A DNA stretch of 6,758 nt from Thermoplasmata archaeon (GCA_030043545.1 JASHXM010000121.1:1-6758), one strand, 5' to 3'; shown: positions 1 through 5,578, counted from the stretch's first letter. The notes: generated from the letters alone by a model not told the origin. Numbers and translations are program-made.

Positions 1-20
1 TCGGCCCCTCGTTCGTTCGC

Positions 21-584
21 ATGACCGCGCCGGGGCTGTCGGCCGACTCGCCCACCTTGCCGCGTGCGGCGCCCGAGCCCGCCGCGCCTCCGTCGCTCCC
101 GGATCTCGGAGAGCGGCTCGCCCGCACGGACGATTTCGACGGCATCTTCCGGATCGTTCGGGCGGTCGTGCAGCACGAGCTCGGTCGGGAGCGCCCCGGA
201 CTCGGTCTCGCGCTCTCCAACCTCCCGCCGGCGCTCGGGGCGTACTGGCCGGTGACGGGCAACCTGATCGTCCTCAACGAAGGACTCGTCGCCACGATGC
301 GGCGCGCGGCCGAGAACCCGCTCGAAGCGAACTCGTTCGTCTACGTGATCCTCGCCCACGAGTACCTCCACGCGCTCGGCTACCTCGACGAGCGGGCGGT
401 CCGGCGGGTGACGGCCCGCGTGACGCGCGCGGCGTTCGGCCCCACGCACCCGGCGACCCGGATGGCGGAGGGGGATCTCTGGCGGATGTTCCCGTTCCTC
501 TCCGACGCGCCGGCCGGCGACGGACGCCGGCTGAAGATCGTCTCCGGGTTCGATCGGAGCGCGACGCAGAGCTACATCCGCTGA
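21..584 (+). CDS. Uncharacterised protein with a zincin-type HExxHxxGxxD motif
   Basis: This is a complete 187-residue reading frame from an ATG. I do not recognise a named family. Residues 1-30 are rich in Ala and Pro and look disordered. Residues 74-88 read like the strand that precedes the active-site helix in zinc peptidases. Residues 113-123 match HExxHxxGxxD: His113, Glu114 and His117, then Gly120 and Asp123. This is the zinc-binding consensus of metzincins in the variant with Asp as third ligand, as in snapalysin-type enzymes. Met148 could act as a Met-turn, but that is a guess. His143, Glu150 and Asp152 are other possible ligands. There is no signal peptide or membrane segment, so the protein is probably cytoplasmic. 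The 20 bases before the start contain no TATA-like box; a leaderless promoter would lie mostly outside the window. A Zn-dependent hydrolase is inferred; substrate unknown. Confidence 0.72.
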   Translation: MTAPGLSADSPTLPRAAPEPAAPPSLPDLGERLARTDDFDGIFRIVRAVVQHELGRERPGLGLALSNLPPALGAYWPVTGNLIVLNEGLVATMRRAAENPLEANSFVYVILAHEYLHALGYLDERAVRRVTARVTRAAFGPTHPATRMAEGDLWRMFPFLSDAPAGDGRRLKIVSGFDRSATQSYIR

Positions 585-605
585 CCCGCCCGGCGGGCGC
601 GGCTC

Positions 606-610
606 TTTAT
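606..610 (+). promoter_or_regulatory. Candidate TATA box for the nfeD-SPFH pair
   Basis: TTTAT is the only AT-rich pentamer in the 57-nt gap after the zincin gene. Its centre lies about 34 nt before the GTG start at 642. With the usual archaeal distance of about 26 nt from TATA to transcription start, the leader would be under about 10 nt, too short for a Shine-Dalgarno site. No such site is visible. Confidence 0.5.
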
Positions 611-641
611 CTCGGAGCGGTCTCTCGACCGTTGGTCCGCT

Positions 642-1106
642 GTGGCGATCGACGTCGAAATCGGGGTCCTCCTGGCGATCATCGGGATCGTGCTCCTCGC
701 CTTGGAGCTCGTGCACCCCGGGGCGCTGCTGTTCATCCCGGGGTCGATCCTCCTGGTCGCGGGATTCTTCTATCTGTTCTTCCCGACGTACCTCGACACC
801 GCGGTCGGTCCGATCCTGATCGTGGTGGTGGCGGCGATCGCCACGGTGATCGAGCTGTTCTACTACCGGTGGGTGGCGCCGGTCCACCACCCGCTGAGCA
901 CGACGGTCGACTCGCTCGTCGGCGAGGACGCCGTCGTGACCGTCGAGGTCGTTCCCGACACGCTGCGCGGAAAGGTGCGCGTCAAGTCCGAGGTCTGGTC
1001 CGCGCGTTCGTCGGTCCGCATCCCGGTGGGCGCCCACGTCCGGGTCGTGTCGGGGGAGGGCGTCTCGGTCTCCGTCGAGCCGGTCGAGCCGGCCCCGGCG
1101 TCGTAG
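642..1106 (+). CDS. nfeD: NfeD-like membrane protein, short form without protease domain
   Basis: A 154-residue protein starting with GTG. Three hydrophobic segments are visible at about residues 7-24, 28-47 and 55-75, with the NfeD-like turn LELVHPG (residues 21-27) between the first two. Residues 92-150 form a beta-rich domain that opens with LVGEDAVV and has the spacing of the NfeD C-terminal OB fold (VWSARS near the middle, then a V-G-x-H-V-x-V-V strand). Long NfeD proteins carry an N-terminal ClpP-like serine protease domain; this one lacks it and begins directly with the membrane part. NfeD proteins are typically encoded next to SPFH/stomatin genes and are thought to act with them in the membrane; the next gene is exactly such a partner. 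The start is chosen because the hydrophobic segment begins at once and a TATA box sits about 34 nt upstream. Confidence 0.88.
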   Translation: MAIDVEIGVLLAIIGIVLLALELVHPGALLFIPGSILLVAGFFYLFFPTYLDTAVGPILIVVVAAIATVIELFYYRWVAPVHHPLSTTVDSLVGEDAVVTVEVVPDTLRGKVRVKSEVWSARSSVRIPVGAHVRVVSGEGVSVSVEPVEPAPAS

Positions 1107-1116
1107 ACCGGCGCCG

Positions 1117-1185
1117 ATGGGCAACGGTTACGTAGTCACCCGACCTTGCGCCGCCGTGCCGGCGGTTCGACGGCGGGACGCGTAG
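1117..1185 (+). other. Possible 22-codon upstream ORF before the SPFH gene
   Basis: An ATG at 1117 opens a 22-codon frame that ends in TAG at 1183-1185, two bases before the GTG start of the SPFH gene. It fills most of the 81-nt gap after nfeD. The peptide (starting MGNGYVVTRP, Arg-rich near its end) has no recognisable domain. Such an arrangement could couple termination to reinitiation on the SPFH start. A frame this short is easily produced by chance in GC-rich DNA, and no Shine-Dalgarno site precedes it. Confidence 0.2.
1151..1165 (+). repeat. Perfect 6-bp inverted repeat in the SPFH leader
   Basis: CCGCCG, the loop TGC, then CGGCGG: six GC pairs around a three-base loop, 22 nt before the GTG start at 1188. 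In RNA it would form a compact hairpin in the leader. It could affect translation of the SPFH gene or mark an mRNA end. In DNA this rich in GC, short perfect palindromes also occur by chance. Confidence 0.35.
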
Positions 1186-1187
1186 CC

Positions 1188-2465
1188 GTGGCCGACTACA
1201 CGATCTACTACGCCATCGCGATCCTGCTGTTCGTCATCTTCATCGTCCTGCTGACGCGGGCGATCTACACGATCCAGCCGTACCAGCAGGGCGTCGTCAC
1301 GCTGTTGGGGTCGTACAAGCGGATCATCAACCCGGGGATCAACTTCGTGAGCCCGCTCGCGACGGTCCTCAAGATCGACCTCCGGACGCAGGTGCTCGAG
1401 GTGCCGCGCCAGGAAGTGATCACGAAGGACAACTCGCCGACGAACGTCGACGCGATCATCTACATCAAGGTGGTCGACGCCCCGAAGGCGATCTTCCAGG
1501 TCCAGGACTACCACGTCGCGACGGTCGCGCTGGCCCAGACGACGCTCCGGTCCGTCATCGGCGACATGGAACTGGACGAGATCCTCTACAACCGCGAGCG
1601 GATCAACACCCGCCTCCGCGACATCCTGGACGAGGCGACCGACCGGTGGGGCGTGCGCGTCGAGGCGGTCGAGATCAAGGAGGTCGATCCGGTCGGACCC
1701 GTGAAGACCGCGATGGAGGAGCAGACGGCGGCCGAGCGCCAGCGGCGCGCCGCGGTGCTCCGCGCCGACGGAGAGAAGCGGAGCGCGATCCTCGTCTCCG
1801 AAGGGCAGAAGCGGTCCCGCATCCTGCAGGCCGAAGGGGTCCGTCAGTCGAAGATCCTCGAGGCCGAGGGGTCCCGGGTCGCGACGATCCTCGAGGCGCA
1901 GGGGGAGGCCCAGCGCTTGCGAATCCTGTCGCTCGGCGCGGGCGTGCTCGACGCGAAGGCGCTCACCGTCCTCTCCCTCGACACCGTCGCCAAGGTCGGC
2001 GACGGGCAGGCGACGAAGATCCTCTTCCCGTTCGAGTTCTCGCGCCTCATGGAGGGGGCGAGCGAGTACCTCGGCACCAGCCGGCAGGTCCCCGACCGCG
2101 CCCTGAGCTCGATCGAGGACCTGGAGGCGAAGGTCGGGACGATGGACAACATCCTGGGGCCGATCCCGAAACAGGAGGAGCTCCTCACCGAGATCCAGTC
2201 GATCGAGGAGGAGATCAAGGCCGACACCGCCGATCCGAGCTCGATGAGCTCCCCGTTCGGCGGCAAGGGGTCGAAGGCGTCGACCGACGACGACGATCTC
2301 GACGACGACCTCAAGCCGCCCGCGCACCGGGTCGTGCAACCCCGCTCGTTCGGCCCGTCGCCTCCGGCGTCGTCCCCGCCCGCCCCGTCCGCGCCCCCGG
2401 CGACCGGACCGAGCCCGGCGACCGGACAGGACCCGAGGCGCCGTCCACCCCCACCGTCGTCGTAA
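1188..2465 (+). CDS. Stomatin/slipin-type SPFH (band 7) membrane protein
   Basis: A 425-residue protein. Residues 4-25 form one N-terminal membrane helix. The SPFH domain follows, about residues 26-186, with stomatin hallmarks: VLEVPRQEVITKDN, then AQTTLRSVIGDMELDEIL, then WGVRVEAVEIKEVDP. Residues 187-241 are five 11-residue repeats ending in AEG or similar (helical stalk). Residues around 285-295 include the slipin-like KILFPFEFSRL. A short coiled-coil-like stretch lies at about 310-345, then an acidic patch (Asp367-370 and 372-374), then a Pro-rich tail to the end. SPFH proteins oligomerise on membranes and organise or protect membrane proteins. The NfeD partner lies 81 nt upstream. I chose GTG 1188 because the membrane helix starts there; an in-frame TTG at 1146 would add 14 mostly basic residues. 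Stomatins usually end soon after the hydrophobic C-terminal part, so the long tail is unusual. Confidence 0.9.
   Translation: MADYTIYYAIAILLFVIFIVLLTRAIYTIQPYQQGVVTLLGSYKRIINPGINFVSPLATVLKIDLRTQVLEVPRQEVITKDNSPTNVDAIIYIKVVDAPKAIFQVQDYHVATVALAQTTLRSVIGDMELDEILYNRERINTRLRDILDEATDRWGVRVEAVEIKEVDPVGPVKTAMEEQTAAERQRRAAVLRADGEKRSAILVSEGQKRSRILQAEGVRQSKILEAEGSRVATILEAQGEAQRLRILSLGAGVLDAKALTVLSLDTVAKVGDGQATKILFPFEFSRLMEGASEYLGTSRQVPDRALSSIEDLEAKVGTMDNILGPIPKQEELLTEIQSIEEEIKADTADPSSMSSPFGGKGSKASTDDDDLDDDLKPPAHRVVQPRSFGPSPPASSPPAPSAPPATGPSPATGQDPRRRPPPPSS
1746..1910 (+). repeat. Five tandem 33-nt units encoding 11-residue repeats
   Basis: Five units start at 1746, 1779, 1812, 1845 and 1878 and encode residues 187-241 of the SPFH protein. 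The consensus is roughly R-S-x-I-L-x-A-E-G-x-x, for example RSRILQAEGVR and QSKILEAEGSR. A sixth, degraded unit may follow (QRLRILSLGAG). The 11-residue period suits a nearly straight helical coiled coil. The similarity lies in the protein more than in the DNA, so this is a structural repeat and not a recent DNA expansion. Confidence 0.8.
2396..2431 (+). repeat. 18-nt direct repeat in the Pro-rich SPFH tail
   Basis: CCCGGCGACCGGAC occurs at 2396-2409 and again at 2414-2427, an 18-nt period. It encodes PATGPS followed by PATGQD. The strong DNA identity suggests a recent in-frame duplication in a low-constraint, disordered tail. Confidence 0.55.
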
Positions 2466-2489
2466 TCGGCGCGCGGGCGGCCCGCAAGG

Positions 2490-2496
2490 GGTTTGT
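2490..2496 (+). promoter_or_regulatory. Weak TATA-like element before the crotonase gene
   Basis: GGTTTGT is the least GC-rich stretch in the gap after the SPFH stop. Its centre is about 30 nt before the ATG at 2523, a distance that fits a nearly leaderless transcript like others in this window. The match to an archaeal TATA box is poor, and read-through from the SPFH gene is equally possible. Confidence 0.2.
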
Positions 2497-2522
2497 CGGG
2501 CTCCGTCGGTGGGCCCCGCGCC

Positions 2523-3308
2523 ATGGGAGCGATCTCCGTCGAGGACGGCGGCGCCGTCCGAACGATCGCCATCGACCGTCCCGATCGGAGGAATGCGCTC
2601 GACGTCGCGTCGATGCGCGCCCTCCGCGTCGCGCTCCAGGAGGCCGCGCTCGCGCCGTCGGTCCGGGCCGTGATCGTCACGGGGCGGGGGGACGCGTTCT
2701 CGGCCGGGGGCGACGTGGCGACGATGGAGGAGCACCGCGTCCGCGGGACGCTCGCCGAGCTGTTCCACGAGCTCACGGGGGAACAGGAGTTGTGCGTCCG
2801 GGAGGTGGTCGGGATGCGGAAACCGGTCGTCGCATCGTTGCCCGGCGTCGCCGCGGGCGGGGGCCTCTCGCTCGCCCTCGCGTGCGACTGGCGGATCGCG
2901 GCGGAGTCGGCGATGCTCGTGCCGGCGTTTCCCGGGCTCGGCGCGGTCCCCGATGGCGGGCTCACGTACTTCCTCCCCCACTACCTGGGGATCGGACTCG
3001 CGCAGGAGGTCCTCTTCTCGAACGCCCGGCTCCTCGCGTCCCGCGCCCGAGAGCTCGGTCTGGTGCACGAGGTCGTGCCGGGTGCGGAGCTCGCGAGCCG
3101 GGCGCGCGAGCGGGCCCAGCAGCTCGCCGACGGACCGACGTTCGCCTACGGCTGGACGAAGCACCTCCTCGACAGCGCCTTTCACGAAAGCCTGGCCGCG
3201 CAGATGGCGCTCGAGCGCCGGGGCGCCGTCGAAGCAGCCCGGGGAACGGAGCTGCCCGAAGGGATCCGGGCGTTCCGGGAGAAGCGGAGCCCGCGATTCC
3301 CGAAGTGA
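2523..3308 (+). CDS. Crotonase-fold enoyl-CoA isomerase, PaaG-type active site
   Basis: A 261-residue protein of normal length for the enoyl-CoA hydratase/isomerase family. Residues 18-27 carry the RPDRRNALD motif of the CoA-binding region. The oxyanion hole is formed by Ala61 in AFSAGGD and by Gly113 in GVAAGGGLSLALACD. The two hydratase glutamates (Glu144 and Glu164 of rat mitochondrial hydratase) align with Ser116 and Phe136, so water addition is unlikely. Asp144, in AVPDGG, matches the catalytic Asp of PaaG-type isomerases. The likely reaction is double-bond isomerisation of an acyl-CoA, in fatty-acid or aromatic-acid degradation; the true substrate is not shown. I prefer ATG 2523 to an in-frame TTG at 2493 because the family's first strand starts just after it. 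No other beta-oxidation or phenylacetate gene lies nearby. Confidence 0.88.
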   Translation: MGAISVEDGGAVRTIAIDRPDRRNALDVASMRALRVALQEAALAPSVRAVIVTGRGDAFSAGGDVATMEEHRVRGTLAELFHELTGEQELCVREVVGMRKPVVASLPGVAAGGGLSLALACDWRIAAESAMLVPAFPGLGAVPDGGLTYFLPHYLGIGLAQEVLFSNARLLASRARELGLVHEVVPGAELASRARERAQQLADGPTFAYGWTKHLLDSAFHESLAAQMALERRGAVEAARGTELPEGIRAFREKRSPRFPK

Positions 3309-3312
3309 ACCG

Positions 3313-3957
3313 CTACGGCGGCCCCGCGACCGATCGGGCGTGGTCCCGGGGGGGCCACGGTCGGGCGAGGAACCCCTCGAGCCGGCGCTTCACGGTCGGC
3401 CACTCGTCGGCGACGAGCCCGTAGACGACCGACGAGCGGCGGTATCCGCGGACGAGCCGGTCCTCCCGGACCACGCCCTCCCGGACCGCTCCCAGGCGAG
3501 CGATGGCGCGCTGCGAGCGCTCGTTCCTCAGGTCGGTCTGGAAGGCGACCCGGTGCGCCCCTTCGCGCTCGAACGCATGCCGGAGCAGGAGGTACTTCGC
3601 TTCCGTGTTGACCGGGGTGCGCCAGCGGCTCGATTCGTACCAGGTCCCTCCGATCTCCACGGTCTCGTTCTCCCGGTCGATCCGCAGGTAGCGAGTCTCT
3701 CCGATCGGAGAGCCGCCCGGCCCGTCCAGGACCGCGAACGGCAGGTCGGTCCCCGCGTCCTGGCGCTCCAGGTATCGGCGGACGTGCTCCGCCATGGACG
3801 CGGGGTCGTTGGACGGGGGTTCCACGAGCCACCGCCCGACGTCGGGATCGCGGGCGGCCGCCGCGACGAGGCCCGGGACCTGGGCAAGGCTCAGCGGGGC
3901 GAGCGCCACCCGACGGCCGACGAGCTCCACCGGGGGTCGGAACGCCTCCGCGCGCAC
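3313..3957 (-). CDS. GNAT N-acetyltransferase, RimJ/RimL-like
   Basis: A 214-residue protein on the minus strand with a GTG start and TAG stop. Residues 86-105 (GETRYLRID, then EIGGTWY) are the central strands of the GNAT fold. Residues 112-130 (WRTPVNTEAK, then LLLRHAFE) cover the acetyl-CoA pyrophosphate region as it appears in this subfamily. Residues 141-157 (TDLRNERSQRAIARLGA) are the conserved helix and turn of RimJ/RimL-type enzymes, followed by REGVVRE. Family members acetylate protein N-termini or small amines; the substrate here is unknown. The start is supported by a TATA box centred about 27 nt upstream, which makes this gene leaderless. It runs toward the crotonase gene with only 4 nt between the two stops, and away from nuoA across a 139-nt shared promoter region. 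It has no visible link to complex I. Confidence 0.88.
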   Translation of the reverse strand: MRAEAFRPPVELVGRRVALAPLSLAQVPGLVAAAARDPDVGRWLVEPPSNDPASMAEHVRRYLERQDAGTDLPFAVLDGPGGSPIGETRYLRIDRENETVEIGGTWYESSRWRTPVNTEAKYLLLRHAFEREGAHRVAFQTDLRNERSQRAIARLGAVREGVVREDRLVRGYRRSSVVYGLVADEWPTVKRRLEGFLARPWPPRDHARSVAGPP

Positions 3958-3980
3958 GGCCGGGCGGACCGGGGGGCGGC

Positions 3981-3987
3981 TTAAACC
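3981..3987 (-). promoter_or_regulatory. TATA box for a leaderless GNAT transcript
   Basis: On the minus strand the sequence reads GGTTTAA. Its centre lies about 27 nt before the GTG start at 3957, the standard archaeal distance from TATA box to transcription start. The mRNA would therefore begin at or next to the start codon. No Shine-Dalgarno site lies between the two. Confidence 0.6.
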
Positions 3988-4013
3988 AGCGACCCCCCGG
4001 AGCGCCGGATTCT

Positions 4014-4028
4014 CGCCGGTAATCGGCG
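4014..4028. repeat. Inverted repeat between the two divergent promoters
   Basis: CGCCG, the spacer GTAAT, then CGGCG. It lies between the GNAT TATA box and the nuo TATA box, about 15 nt upstream of the latter. The place would suit a regulator that controls one or both promoters. The arms are only 5 bp and all G/C, so chance is a fair explanation. Confidence 0.25.
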
Positions 4029-4042
4029 GCTCCGAGGTGAGG

Positions 4043-4050
4043 TTAAATAA
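4043..4050 (+). promoter_or_regulatory. TATA box of the complex I (nuo) operon
   Basis: TTAAATAA is the strongest AT-rich element in the window and resembles an archaeal TATA box. Transcription should start about 26 nt downstream, near 4072. That gives a leader of about 25 nt that includes a Shine-Dalgarno site, unlike the leaderless GNAT gene transcribed the other way. Confidence 0.7.
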
Positions 4051-4082
4051 CGACGCTCGGTTCGACGGGTGCTCTCCTCAGC

Positions 4083-4088
4083 GGGAGG
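4083..4088 (+). promoter_or_regulatory. Shine-Dalgarno site for nuoA
   Basis: GGGAGG, 8 nt before the ATG at 4097. It fixes the nuoA start: the frame stays open far upstream, but the upstream part precedes the TATA box and encodes no NuoA-like sequence. Confidence 0.65.
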
Positions 4089-4096
4089 CCGCACCG

Positions 4097-4462
4097 ATGG
4101 GCGCCGGGGTCACCACGTTCCTCGCTTTCGTCGTGGTCGCCTCGGCGTTCGGCGTCGGGTCGGTCGTCGCCAATCGGGTGCTCGGCGCGCGCCGGCGCCA
4201 GTCGTACCTTCAGCTCACGACCTACGAGTGCGGCGAGGAGGCCGAGGGGGAGGCGCAGATCGACTTTCCGACGCAGCACTACACGTTCGCGATCGTCTTC
4301 GTCGCGGTCGACGTGATCGGCTTCGTGCTGGCCTTGTGGGGCCTCACGTTCCGGGGCCCGAACTCGGCGTGGTCCCCCGTGTTCATCGCGGCCGCGTTCG
4401 TCGCGCTCGCGATGACCGGGATCTACTACGCGCTGAGCGGCGAGAAGCGGTGGGTGGTATGA
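4097..4462 (+). CDS. nuoA: Complex I membrane subunit A (NuoA/FpoA)
   Basis: A 121-residue protein, the usual size for NuoA, with three membrane segments at about residues 5-27, 62-83 and 93-112. The first cytoplasmic loop holds YECG (residues 43-46), the signature of the family, including the exposed cysteine. The second helix begins [12 protein letters not shown] and contains Asp72, which aligns with Asp79 of E. coli NuoA. The next acidic residue of the family, Glu81 in E. coli, aligns with Ile74 here, so it is missing. The C-terminus is shortened and basic (SGEKRWVV). NuoA lies in the membrane arm beside NuoH, near the quinone site. It is first in the operon, with its own TATA box and Shine-Dalgarno site. 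Its stop overlaps the nuoB start by 4 nt (ATGA), which suggests coupled translation. Confidence 0.93.
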   Translation: MGAGVTTFLAFVVVASAFGVGSVVANRVLGARRRQSYLQLTTYECGEEAEGEAQIDFPTQHYTFAIVFVAVDVIGFVLALWGLTFRGPNSAWSPVFIAAAFVALAMTGIYYALSGEKRWVV

Positions 4463-5070
4463 GCGGGACCCCGGAGGCCCCCCAAGCTCGGACCGCCGCC
4501 GAGGCGGTGGCGAGCGGGGCGTTGCCGATGGTCCACGAACCGGCGGTGCCGTTCGTCGAGATCGAGACCCTGCGCGCCCGAGAGTTCTTGCCCGCCGCGA
4601 AGGAGGCGCTCCGCGACCTGATCGCCGAGCAGGGACAGACGAAGCTCGTGCGCCCCGTGTTCAACTGGGCCGGTCGCAACTCCCTGTTCCCGCTCCACTG
4701 GGGGCTCGCCTGCTGCGCGATCGAGTTCGCCGCGGGGTTCGGCGCCCGGTGGGATGCGGAGCGGTTCGGGGTCGTGCCCCGATCGTCGCCCCGGCAGTGC
4801 GACCTCCTGATCGTGAACGGCACGGTCACGTGGAAGGTCGCGCACAAGCTGATCACGCTGTACGAACAGATGCCCGAGCCGAAGTGGGTGATCGCGATGG
4901 GCAACTGCGCGACCGGGGGCGGACCGTTCCGGACCGCGTACTCGGTCGTCCCGGGGGTCGACAAGCTCGTGCCCGTCGACGTCTACATCGCCGGCTGCCC
5001 GCCGCGCCCCGAGGCGATGCTCGACGGAATCCTGCGGCTCGAGCAACTGATCCGGGAGCGCAAGGAGTAA
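4459..5070 (+). CDS. nuoB: Complex I iron-sulfur subunit B (NuoB/FpoB)
   Basis: A 203-residue protein. NuoB carries cluster N2, the last iron-sulfur centre, which passes electrons to quinone. All four ligands are present: the adjacent Cys85 and Cys86 in LACCAIEF, Cys150 in MGNCATGGG, and Cys180 in AGCPPRPEA. Their spacing (64 and 30 residues) is nearly that of the E. coli protein. Residues 104-124 ([10 protein letters not shown], then DLLIVNGTV) form the typical quinone-chamber loop; the residue after RQ is Cys114, normally a small non-cysteine residue. The first 60 or so residues are a poorly conserved extension before the core. The start ATG overlaps the nuoA stop by 4 nt, so no separate promoter is needed. 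The product is a cytoplasmic-side protein of the Q module, bound to NuoD, NuoC and NuoI. Confidence 0.95.
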   Translation: MSGTPEAPQARTAAEAVASGALPMVHEPAVPFVEIETLRAREFLPAAKEALRDLIAEQGQTKLVRPVFNWAGRNSLFPLHWGLACCAIEFAAGFGARWDAERFGVVPRSSPRQCDLLIVNGTVTWKVAHKLITLYEQMPEPKWVIAMGNCATGGGPFRTAYSVVPGVDKLVPVDVYIAGCPPRPEAMLDGILRLEQLIRERKE

Positions 5071-5101
5071 GCCCCCGCGGACGGGGCGGAGAGCGGGAGC
5101 G

Positions 5102-5578
5102 GTGCAGCCGGAGGACCTTCGTCGAGCGCTCGCCGCGCGCGCCGGCGCCGGCGTGCTGGCGGTCGACGCGTTCCCGGGGATGGCCGGCCAGGTCCGGTTC
5201 GTCCGCGAGTCGGCGCTCGAGGTGTTCCGGACGGCGCGGGACGAGCTCGGCTTCGGCCACCTCGCGATGGTCGGGGCGATCGACTGGGTCGACCGACGCG
5301 AGGTGTTCTACGTCGTCTGGTCGGATGCGGCGAAGCAGTACGCGCTCCTCTCGACCGACGTCCCGGCCGCCGACCCGCGGATCGAGACCGCCTCCGCCGT
5401 CTGGCCGAGCGCGAACTGGCACGAGCGGGAGGCGTGGGAGATGGTCGGGATCAACTTCGACCACCACCCGGACCTCCGTCACCTCCTGACCCCGGACGGC
5501 TACGCGTTCCACCCGCTGCTCCGCTCCTTCAAGCTGCACGAGCCCGAGGAGCTGGAGGTGAAGGCGCGCCATGTCTGA
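5102..5578 (+). CDS. nuoC: Complex I 30-kDa-type subunit C (NuoC/FpoC)
   Basis: A 158-residue protein with a GTG start. The C-terminal core at residues 105-143 is diagnostic: NWHEREAWEMVGINF, then HHPDLRHLLTPDGYAFHPL and RSF, matching the 30-kDa subunit signature. Residues 1-100 have the expected alpha/beta layout and include the less conserved VGAIDWVDRREVFYVVW region. It contains no cofactor; the family scaffolds NuoD and NuoB in the hydrophilic arm. It is separate from NuoD here, whereas E. coli and some other bacteria have a fused NuoCD. It lies 31 nt after the nuoB stop. A GGAG at 5088-5091, 10 nt before the GTG, is the best Shine-Dalgarno candidate. Its last 8 nt overlap the start of nuoD. 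Confidence 0.93.
   Translation: MQPEDLRRALAARAGAGVLAVDAFPGMAGQVRFVRESALEVFRTARDELGFGHLAMVGAIDWVDRREVFYVVWSDAAKQYALLSTDVPAADPRIETASAVWPSANWHEREAWEMVGINFDHHPDLRHLLTPDGYAFHPLLRSFKLHEPEELEVKARHV
5554..5561 (+). promoter_or_regulatory. Perfect Shine-Dalgarno site for nuoD, inside nuoC
   Basis: GGAGGTGA is the full complement of the usual 16S rRNA anti-Shine-Dalgarno. It ends 9 nt before the ATG at 5571. It decides the nuoD start, which lies inside the end of nuoC in another frame. Confidence 0.75.

Noticed and set aside
587..599. Small hairpin CGCCC-GGC-GGGCG after the zincin gene as a terminator
   Set aside because: It has a 5-bp stem and no T-run after it. Archaeal termination relies on T-rich tracts rather than hairpins, and such palindromes are frequent at this GC content.
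1125..1135. CGGTTACGTAG as a separate TATA box for the SPFH gene
   Set aside because: It is only weakly AT-rich, and it lies about 58 nt from the chosen start, unlike the 27-34 nt seen for the NfeD and GNAT genes. Co-transcription with nfeD is simpler.
1128..3185. A 685-codon open frame on the minus strand
   Set aside because: It lies opposite the SPFH and crotonase genes, which have clear family motifs. Its translation is low-complexity Arg/Asp/Leu-rich sequence, as expected from the antisense of GC-rich coding DNA.
1646..3424. A 592-codon open frame on the plus strand
   Set aside because: It runs out of frame across the SPFH and crotonase genes. The translation is Arg/Gly/Pro-rich with no domain, a by-product of high GC content.
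3794..4096. N-terminal extension of nuoA back to 3794
   Set aside because: The extra frame covers the GNAT gene and the TATA box, has no NuoA-like sequence, and a good Shine-Dalgarno site precedes the ATG at 4097.
4426..5046. Minus-strand open frames opposite nuoB
   Set aside because: NuoB is certain from its four cluster ligands. The antisense frames show no motif, promoter or start signal.
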